In this document: positions 44,429 through 54,885 of the stretch, one piece after another
How positions within the stretch are numbered: position 1 is the first letter of the stretch
Layout: each line of letters opens with the position of its first letter
DNA from: Lactuca virosa
Lineage: Eukaryota > Streptophyta > Magnoliopsida > Asterales > Asteraceae
DNA length: 64,000 nucleotides
Reading direction: 5' to 3'
NCBI GenBank assembly: GCA_928212115.1
Contig: CAKMRJ010005634.1
Coordinates: 118,315,254-118,379,253, forward strand
Notes under the pieces: generated by a model
The model's input: the letters and a program-made list of their open reading frames with translations, nothing else
Told to the model about the DNA's origin: nothing
Databases searched by the model: none
Program-made: the position numbers and the translations under genes

Positions 44429-44529
44429 ACTCGCCGAGTCGGTCTCTCCGACTCGTCGAGTTGGTCATAAAACCTACGTGGTCAATCCGCCTCTACTTGA
44501 CGAGTTGGGGCATCCAACTCGTCGAGTTA
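44429..44529. promoter_or_regulatory. X LTR ACTCGNCGAGT cluster upstream of TATA
   Basis: ACTCGCCGAGT (44429), ACTCGTCGAGT (44451), TACTTGACGAGTT (about 44494) and ACTCGTCGAGTT (44518). TATA-like box about 40 bases downstream on the minus strand. Confidence 0.8.
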
Positions 44530-44586
44530 CTCAGACAACTCATAAATAAATGCATAAATATTATACCTGGGAGTCGGGATGATACA

Positions 44587-46790
44587 ACAAGGAGCATTTA
44601 CGCGAGATTCTTGATGTTTTTAGGATGGAGAGGCTCTACGCCAAACTCTCCAAGTGCGACTTTTGGTTGTGCGAGGTTTAGTTTCTGGGACACCTCATCA
44701 ACCAAAACGGTATCTTGGTCGACCCAGCCAAGATAGAGGCAGTGATGCAGTGAGAAGTGTCGAGATCTCCATCTGAGATTCGGAGCTACTTCGGTTTGGC
44801 AGGATATTATCGGAGATTCATTAGAGATTTCTCCAACATTATTGTTCCTCTCACTAGGTTGACAAGGAAGGATGTTGTGTTCATTTAGGGGCCTGAGGAG
44901 TAGGCATCATTTGAGACTCTCTGCCAGAGACTGTGTGAGGCGCCGGTACTTTCCCTCCCTAAGAGAGTTAAGGATTCTGTAGTCTACTATGATGCATCCA
45001 TTGCAGGGTTGGGTGTTATGTTGATGTAGAGGGGGCATGTGATTGCATACACTTCAAGGTAGTTGAATCCTCATGAAGCGAAGTATCCCACTCATGATTT
45101 GGAGTTGGGGGCGATGGTTTTTGCCCTCAAGATTTGGCGCCACTATCTCTATGGTGTTCGGTGTACCATCTACACGGACCATAAGAGCGTAAGATATCTT
45201 ATGGATCAACCTAACCTGAACATGAGGCAGAGGAGGTGGTTGGATGTAGTGAAAGACTATGACTGTAAGATTCTGTACCATTCGGGCAAGGTCAATATGG
45301 TGGCCGACGCCTTGATCCGGAGGGTGGTTAGTGCTCCGATTCAGGATGTGTGTATGAGGATGACAGTGATGACCCCAGTCTTGGAGATTATCAAAGAAGC
45401 GCAGTCGGAGGCTATAAAGGAAGAAAATTGGAAAAGTAAGTGAGTGATCGACCAGATTTTAACCTTTGATATCGACAATCGAGGGATTTTGACTCTTCAT
45501 GGGCGGGTTTGGGTACCATATGTGGGTGGGGCCCGACAGATTTTGATGGAGGAGGCCCACAAGTCGAGATTTTCCATTCATCCAGGGGCTACCAAGATGT
45601 ATCTCGATTTGAAGCATAGTTGTTGGTGGCCATGTATGAAGAGAGATGTGGCCTAGTTTGTAGAGTGATGTTTGACCTACTGGAAGGTCAAGGCTGAGCA
45701 CCAATGCCCTCATGACAAATTGCAACCTTTAGAAGTTCCCCTATGGAAGTGGGAATAAATCACCATGGATTTTATTATGAAGTTGTCGAGGACTATGATG
45801 GTGTTGATGTTATCTGGGTGATAGTGAATTTATGTTCTGCGGAGAAGCTAGCTGAGATTTATGTTTGAGAGGTGGTGGCTCGGCATGGGGTGACGACTTC
45901 GATTGTATCGGAACGGGATGTATGTTTTACTTTCAGGTTCTTGAAGAGGTTTCACGAGGATTTGGGTACCCGACTAAACTTCAGTACTACATATCATCCG
46001 CAGACGGACGGGCAGAACGATCGAACTATTCAGACGCTCGAAGATGTGCTACATGCCTATATCATTGACTTTGGTGGGAGTTAGGACTCCTATCTCCCGT
46101 TGGCTGAGTTTTCTTATAACAACATTCATCATGCCAGTATCAGCATGCCCCCCTTTGAGCTCCTATATGGAAGGAGATTTCGGACTCCTATTTGTTGGGG
46201 CGAGGTTGGACAGAAGGTCATGGGGAGCATGGAGGTAGTGCTCAAGACGACCAAGCTTATACAGCAAGTTAGGCGGAGATTGCTGAAGGCTCAGAGCTGC
46301 TATAAGAGTTATGTGGATCGGCGACGCTCTGAGCTAGAGTTACAGTTGGGGGATTAGGTGCTTCTGAAGGTGTCACCCTGGAAGGGTCTTATTCGCTTCA
46401 GGAAGAGGGGCAAGCTGGGCCCTAGGTTTATTAGTCGTTTCCAAGTTTTGGGTCGTATGGGAAAAGTGGCTTACCGGTTGGATCTGCCGGAGGAGTTGAG
46501 GCAGATTCATGATACCTTCCATGTCTCCCATTTGAGGAAGTGTATAACTGATGAGACAGTTGTAGTCCCTTTGGATGACATTCAGTTCGATGATCGCCTG
46601 AATTACGTTGAGAAGCCTATGGCAATTCTGGATCGGTGACTGAAGACCTTGAGGAACAAGGTAGTGAACTTGGTCAAAGTTCATTGGCAACACCAGAAAG
46701 GCTCGGAGTGGACATGGGAACCTGAGTTTGAGATGCGTGAGAACTATCCTGAGCGATTTCCCAAGGATGAATTCGAGGGCGAAGTCTGAT
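44587..46790 (+). pseudogene. pol: Y pol continued: RT end, RNase H, integrase, chromodomain-like tail
   Basis: Resumes after X at EHLREILDVFRMERLYAKLSKCDFW, so the YxDD box is lost. FGLAGYYRRFIRDFSN, then an RNase H with YYDASIAGLG and YPTHDLELGAMVFALKIWRHYL. Integrase finger: HKSRFSIHPGATKMYLDL, with stops in place of Trp and a Cys-to-Tyr change (CLTYWKVK). Core: YHPQTDGQNDRTIQTLEDVL and EFSYNNIHHASI. The tail to about 46790 contains LVKVHWQHQKGSEWTWEPEFEM. More than a dozen stops, mostly TAG. Ends next to the purine tract (46794-46806). Confidence 0.88.
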
Positions 46791-46806
46791 TCTAGTGGGG
46801 GAGAAT

Positions 46807-48445
46807 TGTAACATCCGATTATCACGTATTATCATTTTAGCTCTTAACTTTATCAAAGTTGCATAATTGGTCCCTTGTGGTAAACGTTTCGCGTTTTAGC
46901 CATACGATGGGCGTACTTAAGGGTACGCACAGCGTACTCATGTGATGTGAGATCGTGGGTGTCCTGCTAGTACGTTGGGCGTATGTGTGGTACGCCGGGC
47001 GTACTAGCCTGGTCTCTAAACCCTAATTTTAAGGGTTACTCCCTATTTAAACCACCTTATGCCTCCTGTGGACTTTCCTTATCAGCCACCATTCCCTCTA
47101 AAACCCTAATCTCAAGTCTAAGTTTGTTTGTGAGAGTTTGGGAGCTTATTAAGTGGTTTTGGTGCATATTGTTAAAGATGGAGGCTAAAGAAGAAGGAAT
47201 TGTTGTTTGCAAGCTTGTAAATCCAGAAACCACTCCTCGTTATGCATCTTTTTCAGGTATAAAGTTTATACCTTGATGAGTTTCCTTTCTGATCTCCATG
47301 GATGAGTTTTATGAACTTTTTGTTCCAAATTTTGGACCTTTATGAGTTTGAAGCACCCCAGAGAATATTAGCTTTCCTTTCATGTATATTAGGACTTGTA
47401 GATTCACAAAATGGTTGCTTGATCATTTCCTATGGCCCATGCATGGGTAAAGTGACTTAGAGTGTGATAGAAGTTAAAGTTTGTTGCATTGGCTCCTTTC
47501 TAGCCATGCAAAGGCTTAAAGTTGATGACTTTATGGATTAAGACACCCTAGGATGGTCAGATATAAAGTTGGGATATGTGTCTTAATGGATTAAGAAATA
47601 AAAGTTGGCGAAGCTGGATTAGGCGAAGTACACCAGCCGTACTTCTGGCTACGCCCTGCGTAGCTAGTCCCGTCTCTGATTGGTCGCTGATCGAGTAGTA
47701 TGCCCCACGTAAGAGAGAGTACGCCCAGTGTATGCGTTGGGCAGTTGACTTTCGTCGACTTTTGACCTTTGGTCAAGATTTAGGATTTGGACCATGAGAA
47801 TGGCAAAATGGTCTTTTTGATCTTAAGGGGCTTAGTTGTGGGATTGGACTCGCGGTTTGAGTTATGGACCTTAATTATTAATTAGCGTTAAGTATTTCAT
47901 TGATTAGGTGGAGTCTAGTTTCGGCAATTCGGGTGTGAGATTTACTTGTCATCAGTATCAGGCAAGCCTCCTCACTTATTCTTACCTATGTGGTAGAATA
48001 GTTGTATGTGTGATGACCAGCTGGGTCTACTGTTATTCTGTATTATGATGTTTATGTGTGATTGAGACTGCAGGTAATCTCCAGGGTTGCTGATAATCCA
48101 CAGGGCGTGTTGTTGCCCACTAAGACTGTTGATAGTCCCCAGACTTACTGATAACCCATAATTGTTTATTTTATGTTGTGTTGTATGTGGTATCTTGGGG
48201 AACCCACTAAGCTTCGTGCTTACAATTGTTGATTTATGTGTTTCAGGTACTTCTGAGGACCACGGGAAGGTGAATGTCTGATTGTACTCACTCACTGGGG
48301 GATTGTTACTAGGACAGTTTGAGATACTCTAATATTATTTGATGATGTTTGTTTTAGACACTTATGATTTTGATGACTTGGGTTGTGAAGCTTTATTTTT
48401 GTAAATTAAAAATAAAAAATTTGCTTTAAAATTTGAGGTGTTACA
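46807..48445 (+). repeat. Y 3' LTR
   Basis: TGTAACATCCGATTATC ... GAGGTGTTACA, 1639 bp. TACG-N5-CGTA words 46903-47003, TATA-like CTATTTAAACC at 47043, second word cluster 47628-47735, TTGACY motifs 47744-47777. The donor is decayed to GGCAAGCCTCCTCAC (about 47963). The frame 46983-47276 within it is not a recognised gene. Confidence 0.9.
46903..47003. promoter_or_regulatory. Four TACG-N5-CGTA words upstream of TATA in Y LTR
   Basis: TACGATGGGCGTA (46903), TACGCACAGCGTA (46924), TACGTTGGGCGTA (46971) and TACGCCGGGCGTA (46991). All are 13-mers with 4-bp arms and a five-base spacer, 40 bases before the TATA-like box. Confidence 0.85.
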
Positions 48446-49461
48446 TCATGCATGAGGTTTTGGTCATTTTCTCATCTATTTGACCTAGTTCGGTGAAGGA
48501 CATGCATCAGTCACACATGTCCATAAAATTCAGTTTTTTAAGGATCTTTAGGGTCCCAATAAGCTTACTGGAGAGTAGTCAGAGTATGATCAAACGACTT
48601 TTAGCAGACTGAGGACTCAATCCATTAAGTTGTCCAGATGCAATAACCAGGACGTGGCAAGGTGCTTCCCACGATGTAGCGAAAGAGAATGTCGCGACTA
48701 TTATGGCGTTCAGATAACACGACATGGCCATGCGTTGGCCATGATGTGGTGACGTTCTGAGTTGACTTTGACCGTTGACTTTTTGACGTGGTTAACTTTT
48801 GGTCAAATTGCTATTTTTAGAGTGTAGACTAAGGTTTGACCTTGGGTGTTTCGATAGGTGGGTTCTAGCACCGGTTTCGCAACTTTGACCTGTGATTATT
48901 TCAACTTCGAGCGTAAGGTGAGTCTTCTCACTATAATATGTAGGATGACATGTCTTTGTGATACTTACATGGAAGACTAGGATTTGGACCCTGACATTTG
49001 TATGAAAGACCAGGATCTGGCCCATAGCATTTGCATGGAAGACCAAGATTCGGACCCTGATACATGTATGTAAGACCAAGACTTGGCCCCTAGATTTGCA
49101 AAAAAAAGACCATGATTTGGCCCATGGCAGTAGCTGATTGTCAGACTATGATTTGGCCCATAGATTTCACTTTGGGTTGGAATAGACACGTTACATGTAT
49201 AATATATGGTATTTGGGAAACTCACTAAGCTTTGTGCTTACGGTTTCGTGTTTAAAATTTTCAGGTACTTTCGGTTATAAAGAGAAGGGCCCGGCTTGAT
49301 CGCACTGCATCCCTTGGAGATCTTTTCCACATTGTTGATTTCTGATTTTTATTCTGATGTTTGAAAACATATTTTACTCTGATTGTCTTTTGAACCAATG
49401 GTTGAATGGTTTTTGGTAATTGAAAAATGAAATGTTTACTTGATATTTTTGGGATGTTACA
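48446..49461 (+). repeat. Chromovirus LTR fragment with internal tandem repeats
   Basis: Ends TTGGGATGTTACA (49461). It shares the order of parts of the X and Y LTRs: decayed CCACG-N-CGTGG words (48652-48740), TTGACY cluster (48761-48806), donor hairpin GGTGAGTCTTCTCAC (about 48916). About six units of 37 bp (consensus around AAGACCA(G/A)GATTTGGCCC) lie at 48966-49165. No gene. Confidence 0.65.
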
Positions 49462-50407
49462 TGAAAATATGAAGTGCATGTCATCTCTGAATACGGGCAA
49501 TGAAATCTTTGTAGTCAATATCTTCTTAGAACCAAGGCTTGTGATTCTCCGATGCTGAAGAGTGAGATCCAAATCCACAAAACTGATTTGTCACCGACTA
49601 CATATCAAGTTCATAGTTGCACCATAACTGATAAATCGAAGATCCCATAATTAGATCACACCCTTTCTTCGAAAGTCTGAAACATCTATTGTTCTCGAAT
49701 CATAAAACACCAATAATTTTTCATAAGAATAACATGTAGATAAATATGAAACATCATGAAGTAGAGTATAAATAGTAGATAGTCTAGATCTAGGAACTAA
49801 AGTTTTTCCCCATGATTTCCAACTGAGGATTTGTCGACTCACAGGATAAAAAGCTTCGTTATTAATGAAATCAAACATGACGCAAACATGAAATTGAATA
49901 TTATAACAACTTACAAAGGAAGTTTAGATTCTTCAAACTTCAAATTGTTATCGAAACTATTACATGCAACTGGTGGTTAAAAAAATGAGATTGTACAAAC
50001 CCTCTAATTCGAAATCAATGGATTTACAAACTTACAAACATGATGTTTGATTTGGATGTTTTTGCATAAAGGTGATAAAAGTCTCAGTTCACTCAGGACC
50101 GTTTTGTTGATTTTGAAAGCCTTTGCGAAAAGTAAAAATTGGCCCATAAGTTTTCGGATTAGTGAAGAATAAGCAACAAATAATGACAGATTAGCACTGA
50201 TAGCGACATATAAGAAACAAATTGGTGACGTATTAACAACATATTAGCAACTAATTAGTGACAAATTAACAACAAATTACTGACATATTAAATTTCCAGG
50301 CCCTTTAGGATACAGACACTATGGGGTTACACACCCGATGCCTGCCCTGGTTTCACACTTTCCACATTTCATTGTATAGACACACTCAACAAATTTTTAG
50401 TGGAAAT
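49462..50407. other. Unclassified region
   Basis: No LTR signature. A 75-codon minus-strand frame (49651-49878) and a second, 49261-49578, are not recognised and overlap no domain I know. 50165-50290 is a degenerate array of short units like AACAAATTAGTGACATATT. It could be old intergenic DNA or a gene remnant. Confidence 0.4.
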
Positions 50408-51194
50408 TAGGGGTGTAAATGAGTTGAGCCAAGCCCGAACATACCCAAGCTCGGATCGAGCTCGTTTATATTCATATGGGCTCGAGCTCAAGCTCGGCTC
50501 GTTTCAAGCCTAGTTTCAAAGCTCGTGCTCGGCTCGTGGGAAAAATAAAATACTCGAGCTCAGCTCAGCTCGGGCTCGTTTTGTTTATTATGTGATCCTA
50601 AATGAGCCTAGGCTCGACTCGAGCTCGTTTATGTTTTTTGAGCTTGTTTGATTGTTTATCAAACATTCAAGTGAATAATCCAACATCAAAACATACATTC
50701 ATACATTCCATATTTCCATTGGTTTAATGTTTATAAAATATAACCAAGCATAAGAACATAAAGAGTAAAAGCTCAAATTACAAAAATAGTAGTTAAACTT
50801 CCAAATTAAAAAGCAACTAGAAATAAACAAATTTTCTTCAATGCAACTTCACTACTTAATACAAAACCCTAGATGGCTAGATGTTGTGCGTGTGAATGTA
50901 TGCTCTAAAAATTAAATTGGAAAAAAATAAGTGAATGGGCCAATTAAAAGATATTAAGAAAGCTTATTACTTTATTAGCAAAATGTAACATATAAAGTAA
51001 AAAACAATTTTATATTATAATATATATAGGCTCATTTAGGTTCCCGGGCCTAATCGAACCCGGTAACAGAAACTTGGGCTCGAGTTCGTTTAATAAATGA
51101 GCCCTATGTTGAGCTCGAGCTCGGTTCGAGCTCGTTTAACTCCAGCTCAAGTCGAGTTTTTAACAAGTCAATCTCGAGTAGATCACGAGTAGCT
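50408..51194. mobile_element. hAT-like non-autonomous DNA element, right end cut
   Basis: Starts TAGGGGTGTAAATGAG, a terminal sequence common to plant hAT-type elements, followed by repeated GCTCGAGCTCG/GCTCGGCTCG words at both ends of the stretch. An AT-rich centre lacks a transposase. The matching right terminus is absent because G inserts at 51195; it may lie beyond the 3' LTR of G, outside the window. Confidence 0.5.
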
Positions 51195-53298
51195 TGTAAC
51201 GCCCGCAGATTCGGGCTAGTCAATTTAGAGACAATAAGCATCAAAAAATGAGTTTTGATGGAAGATTATTTAGAAGGATTAATCTTAACCAAATGGTAGT
51301 ATATGTTACAAGGGTTCCGTACATATAAAGAACGCCGAAATCTGAGTTATAACGAAGAAGTTATGGCTCGTCGAAGTTTTTCGGCAAAACCGGCATGGCA
51401 CCGGGAGATGTAAATAGTGAATTTACGATGGATGACTTTTTATCCTTAGAAATCTAAGCAAAAGTTGTAGTATACGTTAAACCGAGAACATACAAAAAAA
51501 GAACGCCAAAATCTGACTTCGTATGAGGAAGTTATGAATTTTCCAAGATTTGGCATAACAGTGCACGGCACGAAACTCGAATTTTAGATCGAACGGTTTT
51601 TGGCCTATGCGACCTAAATGAGAATTGAAGATCTCATTAATAGGAACTCAACGGTAAAAAGACAGACGAAAACGGAGTTCGTATGTAGAAGTTATGAATT
51701 TTACACGGACATTTAACAGTATAATCTCCTCGTACTGTTAAATTTAAGATTGGTCAAGAATTTGCTAATGGAGTCAAAATGAAAGTTGTATATCTTATTT
51801 TTACCTACGCGTGGATATAAAGAACGTTGAAAACGGAGCTCGTATGCGAAAGTTACGAGGTTTAGAAGTCGGCAGGGTGCTGTTGCAAAAGGGGTGACGT
51901 GGCACAATCTTGGCCATTGCTTTCTCCCAAAGGCTTGCCACTAGATGGTGACATGTGGCACTAATTTCAGCCATATTTAACCTTATAAATACAACCCCTT
52001 CCACCCTCATTTCTTCACACCTCCACCCTTCTCTCTCTACTCTCTCTCTAAACCTCCCAAAACTCCCCTAGCGCTAGAAGAAAGCCCCGGAGCGCTCGAC
52101 GGCTCCGAGAAGAAGAGCCTTTCGGCTCGGAAGTTCTGCCCCTGCAGAGCGCGGCTTCTAGCCAAACCCCCTCGTAGGTAAGATACGCCTACCTTATTTT
52201 TAATATACCTTTTATTTAAATATAGTAACGTTATTAGGACCTTATCATAATTATTTGAGCTATTATTACGGGTTATATAAGTGTCGTTATAATATCTTTT
52301 TAACCACTCACGGTACGGGGAATCCGGTTTGAAGGGCCGCCTGGGTTGTTGGATTTCAGAAGTGCTATATGCCAAAATGATCTTGCCCTCGGGTGTTTAA
52401 TGTCTGGCCCCTGTCTGTACATAGTGGGTGAAGAGTATTGTTTAACGCTTATATAATAGTAATAATAGTTAGACTATTAATTAGTCTCGTTGAACATTAG
52501 GCTAAACTCTAGTGGAAATGATACTAGGTTTTGTCAACGGAAATTCATTTTAAAGTAAACGAAGTGTTGTCCGAGTACCGAGTAATAATAGTTAGACTAT
52601 TAATTAGTCTCGTTTAACGCTTATATAATAGTAATAATAGTTAGACTTAGTACCTGTTAATTAAATGTTGGTAACTATGGATTTAGTACCTATTAGCTGA
52701 ACACCGGTAGCTATGGATTTAGTACCCGATGAATGAACTTTAGCAGCTATGGAATTAGTGCTTTACGAACAAGCATTGGCAGCTATGGACTTAGTGCCTA
52801 TCATATAAACCCTAGAAGCAATGTGCTTCGAAATGAATGAATGCAGGATAGATGATTCTTAGGGTAGATCCTTAAGAGTAAGGAAGATAATGGGGATGGG
52901 TAATTGGGTTGATTGTTTGATGTTTAAACATAATAATTAAATTATTGTGGGTTGAAAACCATATGTACTCACCAGGTTTCCCAACCTGACCCACTCAAGC
53001 TTATTTGTATCACAGGTGTCGATATGAAGCTACTTTACACTGGGGGGATTTAAAAGAGATGTAGATCACTAATGTAAATGAATGTAAGTTATGTTTATGC
53101 TTATGTTTCTGTATTGACGATGACATCCCAAATGTTTTAAATGGATAAAAAATACTTTCTTCGGAAATGCTTTGAAAACGTATTTATATGTTTTCTGGGA
53201 ACAAATTCCGCAACATTTTTATTAAAGAGGGGTACTCTGATTTTTAAAAGCATAAACCAAACCGGTCTTTTCTGGCCGTAACAATTGGGGATGTCACA
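51195..53298 (+). repeat. G 5' LTR
   Basis: TGTAACGCCCGCAG ... GGGGATGTCACA. Tandem units 51325-51880, TATA box CTTATAAATAC (about 51982), donor-like TAG|GTAAGA (about 52174). Repeats of TAATAATAGTTAGACTATT (52452, 52577) and of an AGCTATGGA-(C/T)TTAGT-like word (52670-52800) lie in U5. No gene; frames here are accidental. Confidence 0.9.
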
Positions 53299-53300
53299 GT

Positions 53301-53312
53301 TGGTATCAGAGC
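53301..53312 (+). other. G primer binding site
   Basis: TGGTATCAGAGC two bases after the LTR, tRNA-iMet type. Confidence 0.95.
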
Positions 53313-53675
53313 ATTAGTTTAAGCGAGCTAGGAATTTGTAGGATTTCTAGACTTAAACTTAGAATGCTAAGCGATGATTGTGAGATGAGTGTCTACTATA
53401 TTTAGACACAAGCACTAGTTTATTAGGAAAGATGCCTAAAATGCTTTTATGTGCTATATGCTATTATTTGTTCGGATCTATGGTCTGTTGCCGACCGGAT
53501 CTGGAAACTTTATGTGTTCAGATTTCTAAACGTTTAAATACGTTATTAGAACTGGCATGTAACTTTTCGGAGTGATGGGGAGGTTTACACGTCGATCGTA
53601 AATAAAAACTTTCTTTCCTATCTTAATTCTCGTCATTTCACACCAAATGCCTAATTTGGTGTATAAGATCGAAAT

Positions 53676-54110
53676 GGCAAGAACCCGAAGTGGAGCCGGA
53701 AACACGAACGGAAACAGGAATCAATCCCCAGTGATTGAGCAAATACCTATTGTGGTAGCCGCACCTGAGCCAATCACTATGGCCGGAGTACAAGTGATGA
53801 TTCCCAATATGTTGATCATCAATATGAGGAGACTAGACGCTTACTTCAATCGAACCGAGAGGACGCTACCAATACCGATCGTTTACAACCTGAACTGGTT
53901 GGTTCCTCGGCAATTGGAGGAGGGAACTACATCCGCCCTTGAGTCAATCTTTGGACTCAAGGACCAAACGAAATCATGTCTCGGAGAGGGGACCGACAGG
54001 GATGGGCAAATTTCTAATGAACTTCTTGAGTGCAAAACCACCGAGTCTCTCAGGAAGCCCGAAGCCTGTAGAGATTATGGACTGGATCTCCGAAATGGAG
54101 ATGGTGTTTG
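53676..54110 (+). pseudogene. gag: G gag, first part
   Basis: Begins at MARTRSGAGNTNGN (ATG 53676; the ATG at 53647 is in frame but precedes the conserved start). The frame shifts around 53940. In the second frame, FLMNFLSAKPPSLSG and VEIMDWISEMEMVF match the start of the Ty3 retrotransposon gag domain. C2 interrupts it after VFV. Capsid precursor; broken by shift and insertion. Confidence 0.8.
54106..54110 (+). repeat. Target-site duplication of C2, left
   Basis: GTTTG, repeated exactly at 61810-61814. Confidence 0.92.
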
Positions 54111-54885
54111 TGATGGGTTTTGAGCATTCTAACACTTCCTAAGTGTACATGCAACCCTAATAACCTTGAATCTATGTTTTCTCTATATACATGCAAATTT
54201 CTTTTTCAAGGTTATTTCCTAACTAGCATGGCATGGGGATTACATAAAACATAAAAACTAGTAGAAATACATACCTTGTTGTTGCTTGGATTCCTTCAAG
54301 ACTTTGTGAGCCTAGCACCCCAAATGTTGTGCCTCAAATGCTTCACACAACACTACAAAACTTGGAATAACTTGAGAGAATACTTCTTACACTTGGAAAT
54401 CGGTTATGCCCTCTCTAGAAACACTTAGTGCCCATTTTGCATGCTATAGGGTTTCTTTTATAGTGTGTCATAATTAGGAGTTACAAATGTAAACCCTAAT
54501 TGTCATGACTCTTCATTCCTCATGACCCATGGGTTTGTAACTCCCATGGACTATCCATGGAGCTCCATATGGTTATAACCAAACCCATAAACCATGGATC
54601 ATTAATCCACCATAAAAGAATTGATGATTGTCATAATCAACCCTATATATTTAATTAGTCTCACTTTGATCACCAAATTAATACTAGATTAATACTTGAT
54701 CAATACTAATTAAATAATACTATTATTAATATATTAGAACTTATAATATATTAATAATCATAAGTGCCTTATTCTCTCATTTAGTCTATCCAAGTATTGC
54801 AATGCCATGCAACCCAAATGGACCATGCCGGGTCGGGTCAAGTTCATACCAAATAAAGTTATGGACTTAGACACTATATCCAACA
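54111..54885 (-). repeat. C2 3' LTR
   Basis: TGATGGGTTTTGAGC ... ATATCCAACA, followed by the complement of the purine tract, GTCTCCCACTTGG (54886-54898). Confidence 0.92.

Larger units (their letters stand above)
28366..44586 (-). mobile_element. Chromovirus X, minus strand, nested in Y
   Basis: 5' LTR 42836-44586, primer site 42822-42834, gag 41327-42151 and 32789-33061 (split by V), protease to RNase H 30930-32726, integrase and chromodomain-like tail 29393-30929, purine tract 29378-29390, truncated 3' LTR 28366-29377. The outer 680 bases of the 3' LTR and part of the RT of Y are missing at the left junction, so a deletion followed insertion. Tekay-like. Confidence 0.88.
42836..44586 (-). 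repeat. X 5' LTR
   Basis: Plus strand TGTAACACC ... GATGATACA, 1751 bp. On the minus strand: ACTCGNCGAGT words 44529-44429, TATA-like CTATTTAAAGG (44388-44377), long (TC)n 44230-44300, second word cluster 43760-43590, TTGACY motifs 43590-43525, donor hairpin about 43341. Confidence 0.88.
16281..48445 (+). mobile_element. Chromovirus Y, host of nested insertions W and X
   Basis: Oldest large element in the window: truncated 5' LTR 16281-17384, primer site 17386-17400, gag split by W (18231-18483 and 26495-27573), protease and RT start 27634-28365, then X, then the rest of pol 44587-46790 and the 3' LTR 46807-48445. The two LTR copies differ visibly more than those of W or C2. About 340 bases of RT, including the YxDD box, are missing at the X junction. 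Tekay-like chromovirus by gag, IN and C-terminal tail. Confidence 0.85.

Noticed and set aside
46983..47276. 97-codon frame in the Y 3' LTR
   Set aside because: It lies across the promoter and transcribed part of the LTR and is not kept in related LTRs.
52037..52375. 112-codon minus-strand frame
   Set aside because: It is antisense within the G 5' LTR and has no domain.
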